From a virus, in the IMG/VR virus record IMGVR_UViG_3300017917_002068, positions 62,001 through 126,000 of that record: DNA of 64,000 nucleotides. One strand, written 5' to 3'. Each line of letters starts with the position of its first letter. The first letter of the stretch is position 1. The notes beneath the pieces are model-generated. The model made no database searches and was not told the origin of the DNA. It saw nothing but the letters and a program-made list of their open reading frames with translations. Position numbers and translations under genes: made by a program. Below, in pieces: positions 31,013 through 40,500 of this stretch.

Positions 31013-32629
31013 TTAACTCCAAATTGCTAACCAGTTTGCCGCTGGTGTTGATCTTTGTTCGGTATTTTGTACATATACTCGAATTCGGTCTCCAAAATTA
31101 CTCCAGGTACATCTTAAGCTATCATTACCATCAACTCTACCAGCATAATGTATAACAGCTATGCTGGGAATAAATGCTATTAAATTTAACATGTTCTTTC
31201 CGACAGGAGGAAAAACATCAAAAAAGTTCGCACCGTTATTCCACGAACCTACTTGGTTTGTAAAACCAGATTGGCTATACTGAGTATTACCGTATGTTAT
31301 AGTGTAATTTGGTGGCACTAACGCTAATGTCGCCGCTTGATTAGCTAAATCTCTCGTATCAACATATTGCTTTGTTGCCGCCTGTAATGAACTTGTCGGA
31401 TCGCTAGGAAGTGTTAATGATCCCAATAATGTTCCGCCAGCTAAAGGCAATTTTGTTGAATCGGTTACAGTAATATTCTGTGTCCCGTCAAAAGATACAC
31501 CGTTAATTGTTCTCGGATTTAATAATCGGGTAGCAGTTCCTGCATTACCGGTTACATTACCAGTTACATTACCGCTAAGATCCCCAGTTACATTTCCTAG
31601 GTGTTCTCCGGAAGTATTTCCAATAACATTTCCAAAAACGTTTCCTGTTAAGTTTCCAGTTACATCGCCTGTTAAGTTTCCAGTTACATTTCCAGTTATA
31701 TTACCATTAACGTCACCTAACACATTTCCATAAACAGTCACTGGACCTGTTCCAGTAATTTGACCGACAATATCAGCGGTTATTGTGCCTGCAGAAAAAT
31801 TACCGCTACCGTCACGCTTAACAATTGTATCATCTAAGTTATTAGATGATGCTTGTACAGACCATGTTACATTTGCTGAACCGTTATATGGCGACCCGGA
31901 TAAGAAATTTCCTGGGGTTAAAGAATACTGAGAGTTTGCTTGAATTGTTATATCTGCTGATCCGTCAAAAGCTACACCGTTGATTGTTCTAGCTGTTTCA
32001 AGAACAGTAGCAGTTTCGGCGTTGCCCGACAAATCTCCGTTAATCAACGATGTCGATGATAACGTAATTCCTTTAGATAAACTAGTAAAACCAGAAATAG
32101 AATCTAATACATTTATATCAAATGCTCTTTCTGCAAGTATCGCGACAACCGTATCATTTAAGGTAACTTTAATTATAGGAAAATATGTTCCGGCGGTGTC
32201 TCTAACTTTTGTAGATATCAATCGTGTATTACTAAATCCTTCCACTCTCTCTGGGCCAACAAAATTCCACTGAGTTCCATTATAAACATATAATTGTTTG
32301 TTTGTTGAATCAAACCATTGATCTCCAGCGGCGGCTTGCGACGGTTGAGTTGATGATATTTCTGTAGATCCTACAGCGTTCCATTGCGCTCCAGAATATA
32401 CTTTTATTCTTCCTTCAGTTGAGTCATACCATAACTGCCCTAAGATAGGTCTATTAGGTGCGTTATTTCCGGCAAAATTTTCTAGAAGCCAAAGAAAATT
32501 CTCATTTTGAATTTCGCCATATCCAGCAAAATTTTTACCTACAAGCCCGACGCTAGTAGATGAATCTAATGTTCCGTCTTCTAGTACTACAAACGGATCT
32601 CCGTTAAATTTATTAAGTTGATATGGCAT
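31013..32629 (-). CDS. Tail-fibre-like protein, paralogue 3 of the fibre set
   Basis: A 538-residue protein. The shared N-terminal module is residues 1-180 (NFAGYGEIQNENFLWLLENF, ILGQLWYDSTEGRI, QWFDSTNKQLYVYNG, GPERVEGFSNTRLI). The centre holds a long run of four-residue GN-x-TG-type repeats, then INGVSFDGTQNITV, a TKQYVDTRD helix, and a C-terminal beta tip. Likely a trimeric fibre on the tail or baseplate. Confidence 0.8.
   Translation of the reverse strand: MPYQLNKFNGDPFVVLEDGTLDSSTSVGLVGKNFAGYGEIQNENFLWLLENFAGNNAPNRPILGQLWYDSTEGRIKVYSGAQWNAVGSTEISSTQPSQAAAGDQWFDSTNKQLYVYNGTQWNFVGPERVEGFSNTRLISTKVRDTAGTYFPIIKVTLNDTVVAILAERAFDINVLDSISGFTSLSKGITLSSTSLINGDLSGNAETATVLETARTINGVAFDGSADITIQANSQYSLTPGNFLSGSPYNGSANVTWSVQASSNNLDDTIVKRDGSGNFSAGTITADIVGQITGTGPVTVYGNVLGDVNGNITGNVTGNLTGDVTGNLTGNVFGNVIGNTSGEHLGNVTGDLSGNVTGNVTGNAGTATRLLNPRTINGVSFDGTQNITVTDSTKLPLAGGTLLGSLTLPSDPTSSLQAATKQYVDTRDLANQAATLALVPPNYTITYGNTQYSQSGFTNQVGSWNNGANFFDVFPPVGKNMLNLIAFIPSIAVIHYAGRVDGNDSLRCTWSNFGDRIRVYVQNTEQRSTPAANWLAIWS
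31543..31733. repeat. Degenerate tandem repeats in fibre gene
   Basis: About 16 degenerate repeats of 12 bases encode GN(V/L/I)(T/F)G-type units (GNVTGNLTGDVTG and so on) in the fibre gene. Runs such as ccagttacattt are nearly identical between units, a feature open to slippage and recombination with the similar runs in the two other fibre genes. Confidence 0.75.
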
Positions 32630-32655
32630 AGTTTTTTCGCTCTTTTATATTTAAG

Positions 32656-34638
32656 TTATACGTATGTTCCGAATAGTCCAGAGTAAGAAACTGTCGGTGA
32701 AGTATCCTCGACTAAAGCAGTAGTCACTATCCAAGATTTTCCACTCGGTGCTCCGGATGCTTGTAAAGTCAATTCAATATATCCCCTTCTTACTAAAGGT
32801 CTAGCAAACGCTCTTCTTGGTATTTCGTTTGCAGCTACAGCGGTTACATTTCCGCCTGATGTTGTAACTGCCAATGTCGGAGTAAGTTCTAAGAAATCTG
32901 GCAAATAATATCTAAATGTAGAAATTCTAGCTTTAGTATTAATATCAAATTCAGTAGATGGCGCTATAGATTCTAAAATATCAACTATCTGGCCGTCAGT
33001 TAATGGACTATCCGACAACGGATCATCACCTGTAATATCTAAGACTAACGGCAAATTACGTGTTCTAACTAGATTAGTAACATATCTCTTTGATGTTGCT
33101 TCAGATAAAATAGTGTCCGATAGTGCAGAACTTGCCTCAGTTTCTTGACTGATCGAATTTTCATTTGCTGTTTGAATACCGATAATTTTAGGCTTAGTGG
33201 CGCCTTCTAAAACAATATTGCCGAGAGGCTCGATGATAATATTTGCAGGATTAGCACTGCCGCCATCTGAATATGGTAACGTTCTAGCATTGTTAGAAAT
33301 TCTATTATTATTGATTGTAATATTATCAGCAGTAATAGAAATTTGCGCACCGAACGATGTTAATCCAGGAGCAGCCGAAACAGCATTGGTTAATTCATAT
33401 CCGGAACCTGTATCTCTTAAAACTTCAATCCCGTTAATTTTATAACCTTTGAGTGCAGGAATATCAATATTTTCTGAAAAATCCCAATCATTAGTTGTTG
33501 AATTCCACAGGATAGTATGATCTGTAGTACCTTTTAATATAATTCCGCCGCCATTGGCAGAAACATCAGTCGGTGATCCTGCTGACGGAACGGCTAGTTC
33601 AATATTTTTATCTGATAAAGTTAATGTTTCTGCTGCTACAAAAGTTGTGCTGCCCTCAACTGTAAGGCTTCCGGATATAGTAACATCTCCCCCTACAGAT
33701 AGTGTGCTATTGGCGTTAGAAGGAAATATTCTTAAAACGTCCGGATCATTAGATAAAATTGCAGATGGTTCGATTGCTATTGCTGTCTGAGGGAAATTCT
33801 CTTTAGTGTATCTAACAAACAATCTTCTATTGCTGGCGATATTAGTCATTAATACATCACCAGAAGAGTCTGCTTCTAATTTGCCTTGAGGTCCCGGGCC
33901 CCAAGATATACCAGCGGTATTTTGCACAGTAATTGGTTGTGTAAAGGTATTAGCAATACTTTTTCTAGGATAATCTGCTGCAAGATAAGTTCCTAATCGA
34001 TCAGCATCATCACTAATACCTCTAAATTTAAAATCTGTAGGATTAGCAGGATTAAAACCAATTCTCAATATAGGATTATTATTAGTAGGGTCAGCATTAT
34101 AACCTGCCGGTCTGTTTCTAATAGAAAATTCTGAAGTACTGATATATCCAACTAAAGAACCAGCGTTATAGACCGAAGTAACAGTTCTAAATCTTCTATT
34201 ATTATCTTCTATTTGCTCAACTCTTAAACCGCTGATGCCCTGACTAAATGTAAAATCTGGGCCTAAAAGATAATCCCGCACACCGTCAAAAAAGTATAAT
34301 TGTTTTTCTAAACTGTTAAACCAAAAATCCCCAACACCTACAGTTAAAGGCCTTGCTTCTGAAAGAACTGCTGTACCGATTGATCTCCATGATGATCCTG
34401 AATAAACTTTAATCCTGGCTTCGGCAGTATCATACCATAACTGTCCTGTTAATGGATTATTAGGCTGAGACTGGCTGGAGAAATTTTCTAATATTTTTAT
34501 AAAATTCTCATTAAGATATTCTCCAAACCCGCTGTAATTTTTACCAATAAGAGTTATATCTGTAGTAGCTTGGTCGATCTGTCCGTCTGCTACAGTTACT
34601 ATCGGTGTTCCATTTGTTAAATTAATTGTATATGCCAT
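32656..34638 (-). CDS. Tail-fibre-like protein, paralogue 2 of the fibre set
   Basis: A 660-residue protein with the shared N-terminal module in divergent form (NYSGFGEYLNENFIKILENF, LTGQLWYDTAEARI, FWFNSLEKQLYFFDG, LLGPDFTFSQGISGLR). The centre has LTVEGSTTFVAAETLTLSDK, a segment of the coiled/beta type found in T4-like long fibres, and no GN-x-TG repeats. The C-terminus is beta-rich. It lacks the collar domain of the next paralogue. Confidence 0.76.
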   Translation of the reverse strand: MAYTINLTNGTPIVTVADGQIDQATTDITLIGKNYSGFGEYLNENFIKILENFSSQSQPNNPLTGQLWYDTAEARIKVYSGSSWRSIGTAVLSEARPLTVGVGDFWFNSLEKQLYFFDGVRDYLLGPDFTFSQGISGLRVEQIEDNNRRFRTVTSVYNAGSLVGYISTSEFSIRNRPAGYNADPTNNNPILRIGFNPANPTDFKFRGISDDADRLGTYLAADYPRKSIANTFTQPITVQNTAGISWGPGPQGKLEADSSGDVLMTNIASNRRLFVRYTKENFPQTAIAIEPSAILSNDPDVLRIFPSNANSTLSVGGDVTISGSLTVEGSTTFVAAETLTLSDKNIELAVPSAGSPTDVSANGGGIILKGTTDHTILWNSTTNDWDFSENIDIPALKGYKINGIEVLRDTGSGYELTNAVSAAPGLTSFGAQISITADNITINNNRISNNARTLPYSDGGSANPANIIIEPLGNIVLEGATKPKIIGIQTANENSISQETEASSALSDTILSEATSKRYVTNLVRTRNLPLVLDITGDDPLSDSPLTDGQIVDILESIAPSTEFDINTKARISTFRYYLPDFLELTPTLAVTTSGGNVTAVAANEIPRRAFARPLVRRGYIELTLQASGAPSGKSWIVTTALVEDTSPTVSYSGLFGTYV

Positions 34639-34651
34639 GTTATTTTATACC

Positions 34652-36850
34652 TTAACTTGCTCTTTGTTCAATTGGTCTGCCTGACCTAATGATATAATTA
34701 ATCGTTAAGAAAGGATTCATAACTTCAAATGGACGACCAGTCAATGATGTAGATGCTCCTGGAGATCTTCTGTTTTCATCTGCTATCCTAACCAGACCAG
34801 ATGAGATCATTTTTTGACTCTGATTGATCAAAGTTCCATAGGCTGTTCTTGTATTATTTGATTGAGCAGGTCCAATCGCTGTTTGAGGAGTAAAATCTAT
34901 CACTGTAGTGGATCTATCATGTAAAACATAATATTGAATTCCGCTAGGTTGATTATCTGCTCTTCTGCCTTGCAAATCGTGATCATGATCTGGAATGTTA
35001 AACGGTTCAATGATATACTCGCTTGCACCGCTCGATAAACCTAAAGAATTTGCTGCTGTGTTATTTTTTACTCTATATGTAGTAGCTGTTAAATCAGTAG
35101 TTGCAACAACGCCTCCTGGAAATGGTATGTCCAGATCGTTATTCATTGTCTGCAAACCTAAAGGAAATCTTCCTCTTAAATCTGGTAATCTAAAAGTTCC
35201 GCCAGTGGTAGTAACAGGAGTTAAGGGGGCTGATCCGTTATAGACCGAACCAATAACTTCAAATAATTCACGATATCTATATACTTCGATTTCTGATCCG
35301 TCACATAATAAGTATCCGTCGGGTAGATCTTCCCATTTGCTTGCGCTGCCTGCATACGGCAATATAGCTCCAATAGGAACTGCTAGATCATCAAAGAAAA
35401 CCTGTCTAGTAGTTTTTCTTAAACCTGTCGAAGCTCTATAAACTAGGATTTCGTCTGTATCTCTTGATGTTGAAAGAGATGCTTTGTTTGAAATAATATC
35501 AGCGGTTAGCTGAGTAGTAAAAACTTTATTTAAATTGCCTGTTCCGTTAAACGAAACAACGTTACTTTGTACGTCACCTTCGATTTTAAAGTTTGTTGCA
35601 GATCTTAAACTAGTAGCAGAGTTAGCATTACCACCGATGTTACCGTCTAAGTTACCTTGAATTGTATTAGCTACAATTCTGTCTGCATACACTGTATTGT
35701 ATCTATTATTATCTTTGCCTATAGTTTCTGATGTGCTTAACGGCTCTATAGATTTAGTTTTTAAAATACCATTAAGTATTTCTACATTACCACCAACAAT
35801 TATATTTTTTGTTACAGATAAACCACCAACAGTTCTTATCGATCCATTACCTAAATTTGTTGCTTCGTCTGTTGAGTTTGTTAATATCGTTCCTGTTATT
35901 TCAAAATTACCGATAATGTCTAACGCTTCTGTTGGTGACTGCGTATTGATTCCAACCTTATTGTCGATCACCCTAACTATAGTATTTGGTTGTCCGGATC
36001 TATTTGTCTGTAAATCAATTGCTGCACCTGAGGTCGAATTATATAATGCAGCGTTAGCATTATCTACACTTAAACTCACATTACCATCAGTACCAACAGT
36101 TATGCCTGAATTGTCTCTGACGTTAAATCTCGCCTGTATAGTTCCCGGTTCGTCTGATCTAATAAAGCTCGATGCTGGCACTGCTGTAGTCCCAACGATC
36201 AGAGATTCGGAAGATGTTGCAATACCTATAAATTTAGGAACAAATGCTGATTCACCGACATCGGTTCTAGTGGTTAGATTAATACCTGGGCGAATTAAAG
36301 AAAAACCTTGAATAGCTATTTTTGGAACAAATTGTTCTCTGCTGATAATAGAGATAGGAATGTCGTCTGTGTAAAAAACTATCACAGTTCTTCGAATGTT
36401 ATCAATATCAAATAAAGATTCTACTAAAGGCCCCGATTTCGTTCCTTCACTAAACTGCGGTCCTACTAAGATCCAATTAGTTCCGGAGAACAGGTAAAGT
36501 TGTTGTGTAGAAGTATTAACCCATAAATCACCAACATCTGCATCAGTCGGTTCATTAACTGCTGTTTTAATGTTACTGGTTGTTCTCCATCCAATTCCAT
36601 CAAAAACATAAAGTTTGTTTTCGGTAGAGTTATACCATAATTGTCCTATAACAGCCTTTGATGAATCAGGTGCAACATCGCTGGCGAAATTTTCTAGCAA
36701 GTGTAAAAAATTCTCAGCAATGATCCTTCCGTATCCTGTTTGATTTCTACCAGGAAATGTTAAGCTAGTATCCGTATTAGAAGTATTATCAACTACGTCT
36801 AACGGTTCTGGGTTAAGGTTGTCGTCTGTAAAATATACTTTATATGGCAT
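34652..36850 (-). CDS. Tail-fibre-like protein with tail collar domain, paralogue 1
   Basis: A 732-residue protein. The shared module is at the N-terminus (QTGYGRIIAENFLHLLENF, VIGQLWYNSTENKL, LWVNTSTQQLYLF, LVGPQFSEGTKSG). Residues 495-560 form a classic phage tail collar domain (PIGAILPYAG, DGYLLCDGSEIEVYRYRELF, TFRLPDLRGRFPLG), as in T4 gp12, followed by a histidine segment IPDHDHDLQ like the metal-binding gp12 tip. It may be the short fibre of this phage. First of the fibre set in transcription order. Confidence 0.83.
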   Translation of the reverse strand: MPYKVYFTDDNLNPEPLDVVDNTSNTDTSLTFPGRNQTGYGRIIAENFLHLLENFASDVAPDSSKAVIGQLWYNSTENKLYVFDGIGWRTTSNIKTAVNEPTDADVGDLWVNTSTQQLYLFSGTNWILVGPQFSEGTKSGPLVESLFDIDNIRRTVIVFYTDDIPISIISREQFVPKIAIQGFSLIRPGINLTTRTDVGESAFVPKFIGIATSSESLIVGTTAVPASSFIRSDEPGTIQARFNVRDNSGITVGTDGNVSLSVDNANAALYNSTSGAAIDLQTNRSGQPNTIVRVIDNKVGINTQSPTEALDIIGNFEITGTILTNSTDEATNLGNGSIRTVGGLSVTKNIIVGGNVEILNGILKTKSIEPLSTSETIGKDNNRYNTVYADRIVANTIQGNLDGNIGGNANSATSLRSATNFKIEGDVQSNVVSFNGTGNLNKVFTTQLTADIISNKASLSTSRDTDEILVYRASTGLRKTTRQVFFDDLAVPIGAILPYAGSASKWEDLPDGYLLCDGSEIEVYRYRELFEVIGSVYNGSAPLTPVTTTGGTFRLPDLRGRFPLGLQTMNNDLDIPFPGGVVATTDLTATTYRVKNNTAANSLGLSSGASEYIIEPFNIPDHDHDLQGRRADNQPSGIQYYVLHDRSTTVIDFTPQTAIGPAQSNNTRTAYGTLINQSQKMISSGLVRIADENRRSPGASTSLTGRPFEVMNPFLTINYIIRSGRPIEQRAS

Positions 36851-36852
36851 TT

Positions 36853-37482
36853 TTATACCTCAGTAAAACCAGTTAAACTTTGGATTCTAACTGTATAGTC
36901 GATCTGTATCAATCTGTTCAGCGATTTTTGAACAGGGTGAAAAATAACATGAGTAAGCAATCTTCCAGTACCTGACGCTTTTAATCCTAACTCATCAAAA
37001 ACAAATTCACCCGAAAGATCAGTTGAATTATCAAACGCTTCTTGTCCGTTAGGTTCTCCATAATCAAGCAAGCATGATACAATTATATCAGAATATGTTG
37101 CTCCGCTAATATGTCTAACTTCCATTTTATTTCTTATGTTATCTGTATTAATAGCCGAGTTTTGATCAACAACTTTAGAGTATGTTTGATTATACAAACT
37201 TGAATTTACTCCAACAGTATTAGGAGTTAGATAAGTGATTAATCCGGTTGGATCAACAACTGTTCCGCCGTTGCCGAAAACCATCTCCGAAATCCATCCC
37301 TGTCCTTGATTTGATAGTGCATTGGCCATCGCTACGCTGATGTTTTCGTAATGTATGGCATTTCTTTTATCAATAAACACTTCCTTAGATTCAGGATCAA
37401 AGATCTTAATATGACCTTCGACATGAAACCCTGCGCTTTCGTCCGGGCGTTTTGTTGTTTGATTTAGTGTATTTTCTGGCAT
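36853..37482 (-). CDS. Conserved virion/baseplate-associated protein
   Basis: A protein of about 209 residues. I choose the internal ATG at 37482 (MPENTLNQ) because the late promoter places the predicted transcription start at 37506, on the earlier in-frame ATG; starting at 37482 leaves a 24-base leader with TTGAG. The segment SAGFHVEGHIKIFDPESKEV followed by DKRNAIHYENISVAMANALS is strongly conserved in T4-like aquatic phages. It lies between the fibre set and the giant protein and is probably structural. Role unknown. Confidence 0.72.
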   Translation of the reverse strand: MPENTLNQTTKRPDESAGFHVEGHIKIFDPESKEVFIDKRNAIHYENISVAMANALSNQGQGWISEMVFGNGGTVVDPTGLITYLTPNTVGVNSSLYNQTYSKVVDQNSAINTDNIRNKMEVRHISGATYSDIIVSCLLDYGEPNGQEAFDNSTDLSGEFVFDELGLKASGTGRLLTHVIFHPVQKSLNRLIQIDYTVRIQSLTGFTEV

Positions 37483-37511
37483 AATTTTAGACTCAACTTT
37501 TTCCATATATG

Positions 37512-37519
37512 TATTTATT
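37512..37519 (-). promoter_or_regulatory. Late promoter (AATAAATA)
   Basis: On the - strand AATAAATA fits NATAAATA and overlaps the stop codon of the giant gene by two bases. By T4 spacing the start would be at 37506. It drives the conserved protein and possibly the collar-domain fibre gene behind it. Confidence 0.62.
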
Positions 37520-40500
37520 AGAGCAATTTTGTAGTGCTTTGTTGTAGAAACTTAGCGACCGGTGTAGTGTTTTGACTTAATGTTACGCCAGAACTTACAC
37601 TATCGTCCCCGAAATCATACCAAGTTTTTCCAGTTCTTCGAACCACAGTAATTCTAGTGCCGGCTGGGGGAGCGGATGTTAATCTAATACCTAAACTAGA
37701 TCCATCTACCGAAAACTCTGCTTCTAGAGTAACATCAGCTGCTGGGCTATAAGACCCCCGTGTCGGATCAAAAATTGTTGCTATGTCTTTTCTCAATCGT
37801 TTTCCTGCTACAAACACTTCTATAGCATCACACGGATAAAACCCATCAGGTATTGTATCAACATAGGTAAATTCAACAGGATTGCCCGCCGAATCTTTTC
37901 TAGCTGGGGGGATAAACGGCAGTCCTAGGTAGATATAAGAACTTCCGTCCGAAACAAAATCGTATCTGTCTTGAGTTTCTCTATATGGAACTATCTCAGT
38001 GTAGCTAACATTAACCACAACGGAATCTATCGCATGTACTGTCGGAATAGCAGTTCCGTATAACCCTCTTCGAAGATTCTTTAAGATATTTCCCTGTTTC
38101 GAAAGATATTCGATACGTTCCCCGTTAATTAAAATTACACCAGGCAGTTTTAGTCTAGGCTCAGGCAACAAAGAAGCATCATTGAGCTCAATCTCTGTAT
38201 CATAATAGTAAAGATCTTTAGATAAAGATATATTACCGATCGCATATCTTGTGAAATGATTTGAATTTAAGGCGTCTTTGAATATTTCATATGCAAAAGG
38301 TTCTTTATAAACTTGAGATGCAAAAGAAATAATTTCAATTTCATCTTGATCAGTATTTTCATCTTTTAGATATACTGTATTTTTAGGATAATCAATATAA
38401 AAATCAACATCCGGTGTTAATCGTTGTCCATTTTTATAAACCCAAATATACGATATTCCGATAGCAGATCGCTGCAAAGGATAATTTAATTTACCGCCCG
38501 TCTTCCTATCTTTAACTAGATCTACTGACGAATATTGGTTGAACCAAACGATGTTTAATTTATCTCCTGCAGTTAAGGTTAGATCGTTAGATAATATTAT
38601 TTCATCATCAATGATTTCAAATTGATTATCATCATAAGTTTCTACCCTGATAATATCACCATGATTTAATCTCTTGATAATCGTTACAGTGTTTGATGCT
38701 GCGGTAAATTCGTATTCTAAGCCAAATACTAACAACGTATTATTAATATAGGCTTTAACCTGAGATTGAACAATACTACCGAACGGTTTAAACGGATCGA
38801 TTCCGACAGAGACAACATTATTCGTTCCGTCGTATGTTTGAATAACAGTATCGATGCATCTTAATAATGTATCATTTAGATCAACAATTACGTTACCGGT
38901 AGGTGATGCATTCGATGTTACAAAATTGCTTATTTGATATACTCGTTGATTTACATCGGTTATATTTACTGTTTGATAATTAACTCGGACAATTGAATCT
39001 GCATCTATAGAATTCGTAGAAAGAACGATGATCGCTACTTTAGAATCTTGCACTGGAGCAATTCCAAATTCAACTAAAGTTTTATCAATATCATTAACGA
39101 TTCCGTTACTGTTTATAAAATTAACAGGTGTTGATACATAATCAACTGTGGCAAACACCCTTCCAGTTTCTTGATAATTTGCCGCGGTTAAGAAATATCT
39201 ATTTGAACCGTCTCCTATAAAATCTCTATAATCTAATATTTCTATACCACCAACATTGATAGAGAAAATTTCGATCACTGAATTAAGCACGGGCGAGTTA
39301 ATAAATCTTATGTTTTGTGTTAATGGCTCAAATACATAATCGGTTTCATTAACTTTTTTAATTTTATCAACAAATACTATTACAGAATTTTGCTCTAATA
39401 CACTTTGACCAATATCAAATAATGTATTTGTTCCGTCAGCAGTATAAATTCTAGATAGCACTGTAGGAGAACCTACTCTGTCTGAATGGAATACCTTAAT
39501 ACTTACTGCTTCTAACACTTGACCAGGAATGTTTTCTTCCGGTGCTGGTACTTGAAGAGGAGATATAAAGTTACTGCCGTCAATTCTAATTTCATCAGCA
39601 GATAATCCAGTAGCGGTCGAATATGCACCGTCGATTACATTTGGAGCATCAAATACAGGAGTTCCTGTAGTATTGCTTGTTAAAGATCCTCCAGAAATTT
39701 CAGTATCGATTAAATTTCTATCATTGATAGATAAAGAACCATCGCTGTTATCCGGACGGAAAATTAAAATATCTCCATCTTCAATTGATATATTTTCAGG
39801 AATTGTTACTGCAGAGGTTGAACCATCTCCTATAAATGTATCCATTAGTGCCGAATCTGGTCGGCCTGGTTCTCCTTGAGGATAATCGATCCGGACAAAT
39901 ACACTCTCGTCTTTTCTCTTTAGATAAACGTTGATCATTTGACCTGTTACAGGCATCTCAGGTAATACGAAGATATTTGAAGTTCCGTCAGCTGTAACAT
40001 AAAAATCTGAGTTTAATGCCTCTGCACTATCCCATCCTTCGGTAAACCATGGAAGAGCATCCCATCCTCCGCTAACATCTAATGTTGCGCCTTGAACAAT
40101 AACTCCACCGTAGTCGAGACCAGTTACAAGCTGAGTATAATCATTTTGCACCTCGATAACATTTCCGTTTTCGTCGTACTTTTCAATTTTTTCAAAACCA
40201 GGCATTCCGGCTTTAGGGGTATAATATTTGTCAATTCTGTTAAGATAATCGAGAGATTTATCGTTAATTTCATAGGTAACTATGACTACTTCAGTTAGAA
40301 GAGGAGCAACGTTAATTATTAATCGACCGCGATTTGTAGTAAATCTATCAATCAATTCATCATAGTTTTCTACGTTATATTGATTTGATAATAATTTAAT
40401 ACCAGACGAATTATTAATTTCTGCCTTATTTTTAATAACAACTGAAATTTTAGACTTATCAACAGTTGTTGGATATTTTAAATTGAATACTGTTTTACTT

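Noticed and set aside
35697-36311. 204-residue open frame on the + strand inside a fibre gene
   Set aside because: Antisense to the collar-domain fibre gene whose protein is clearly conserved; the frame reads as low-complexity hydrophobic sequence and has no ribosome-binding site.
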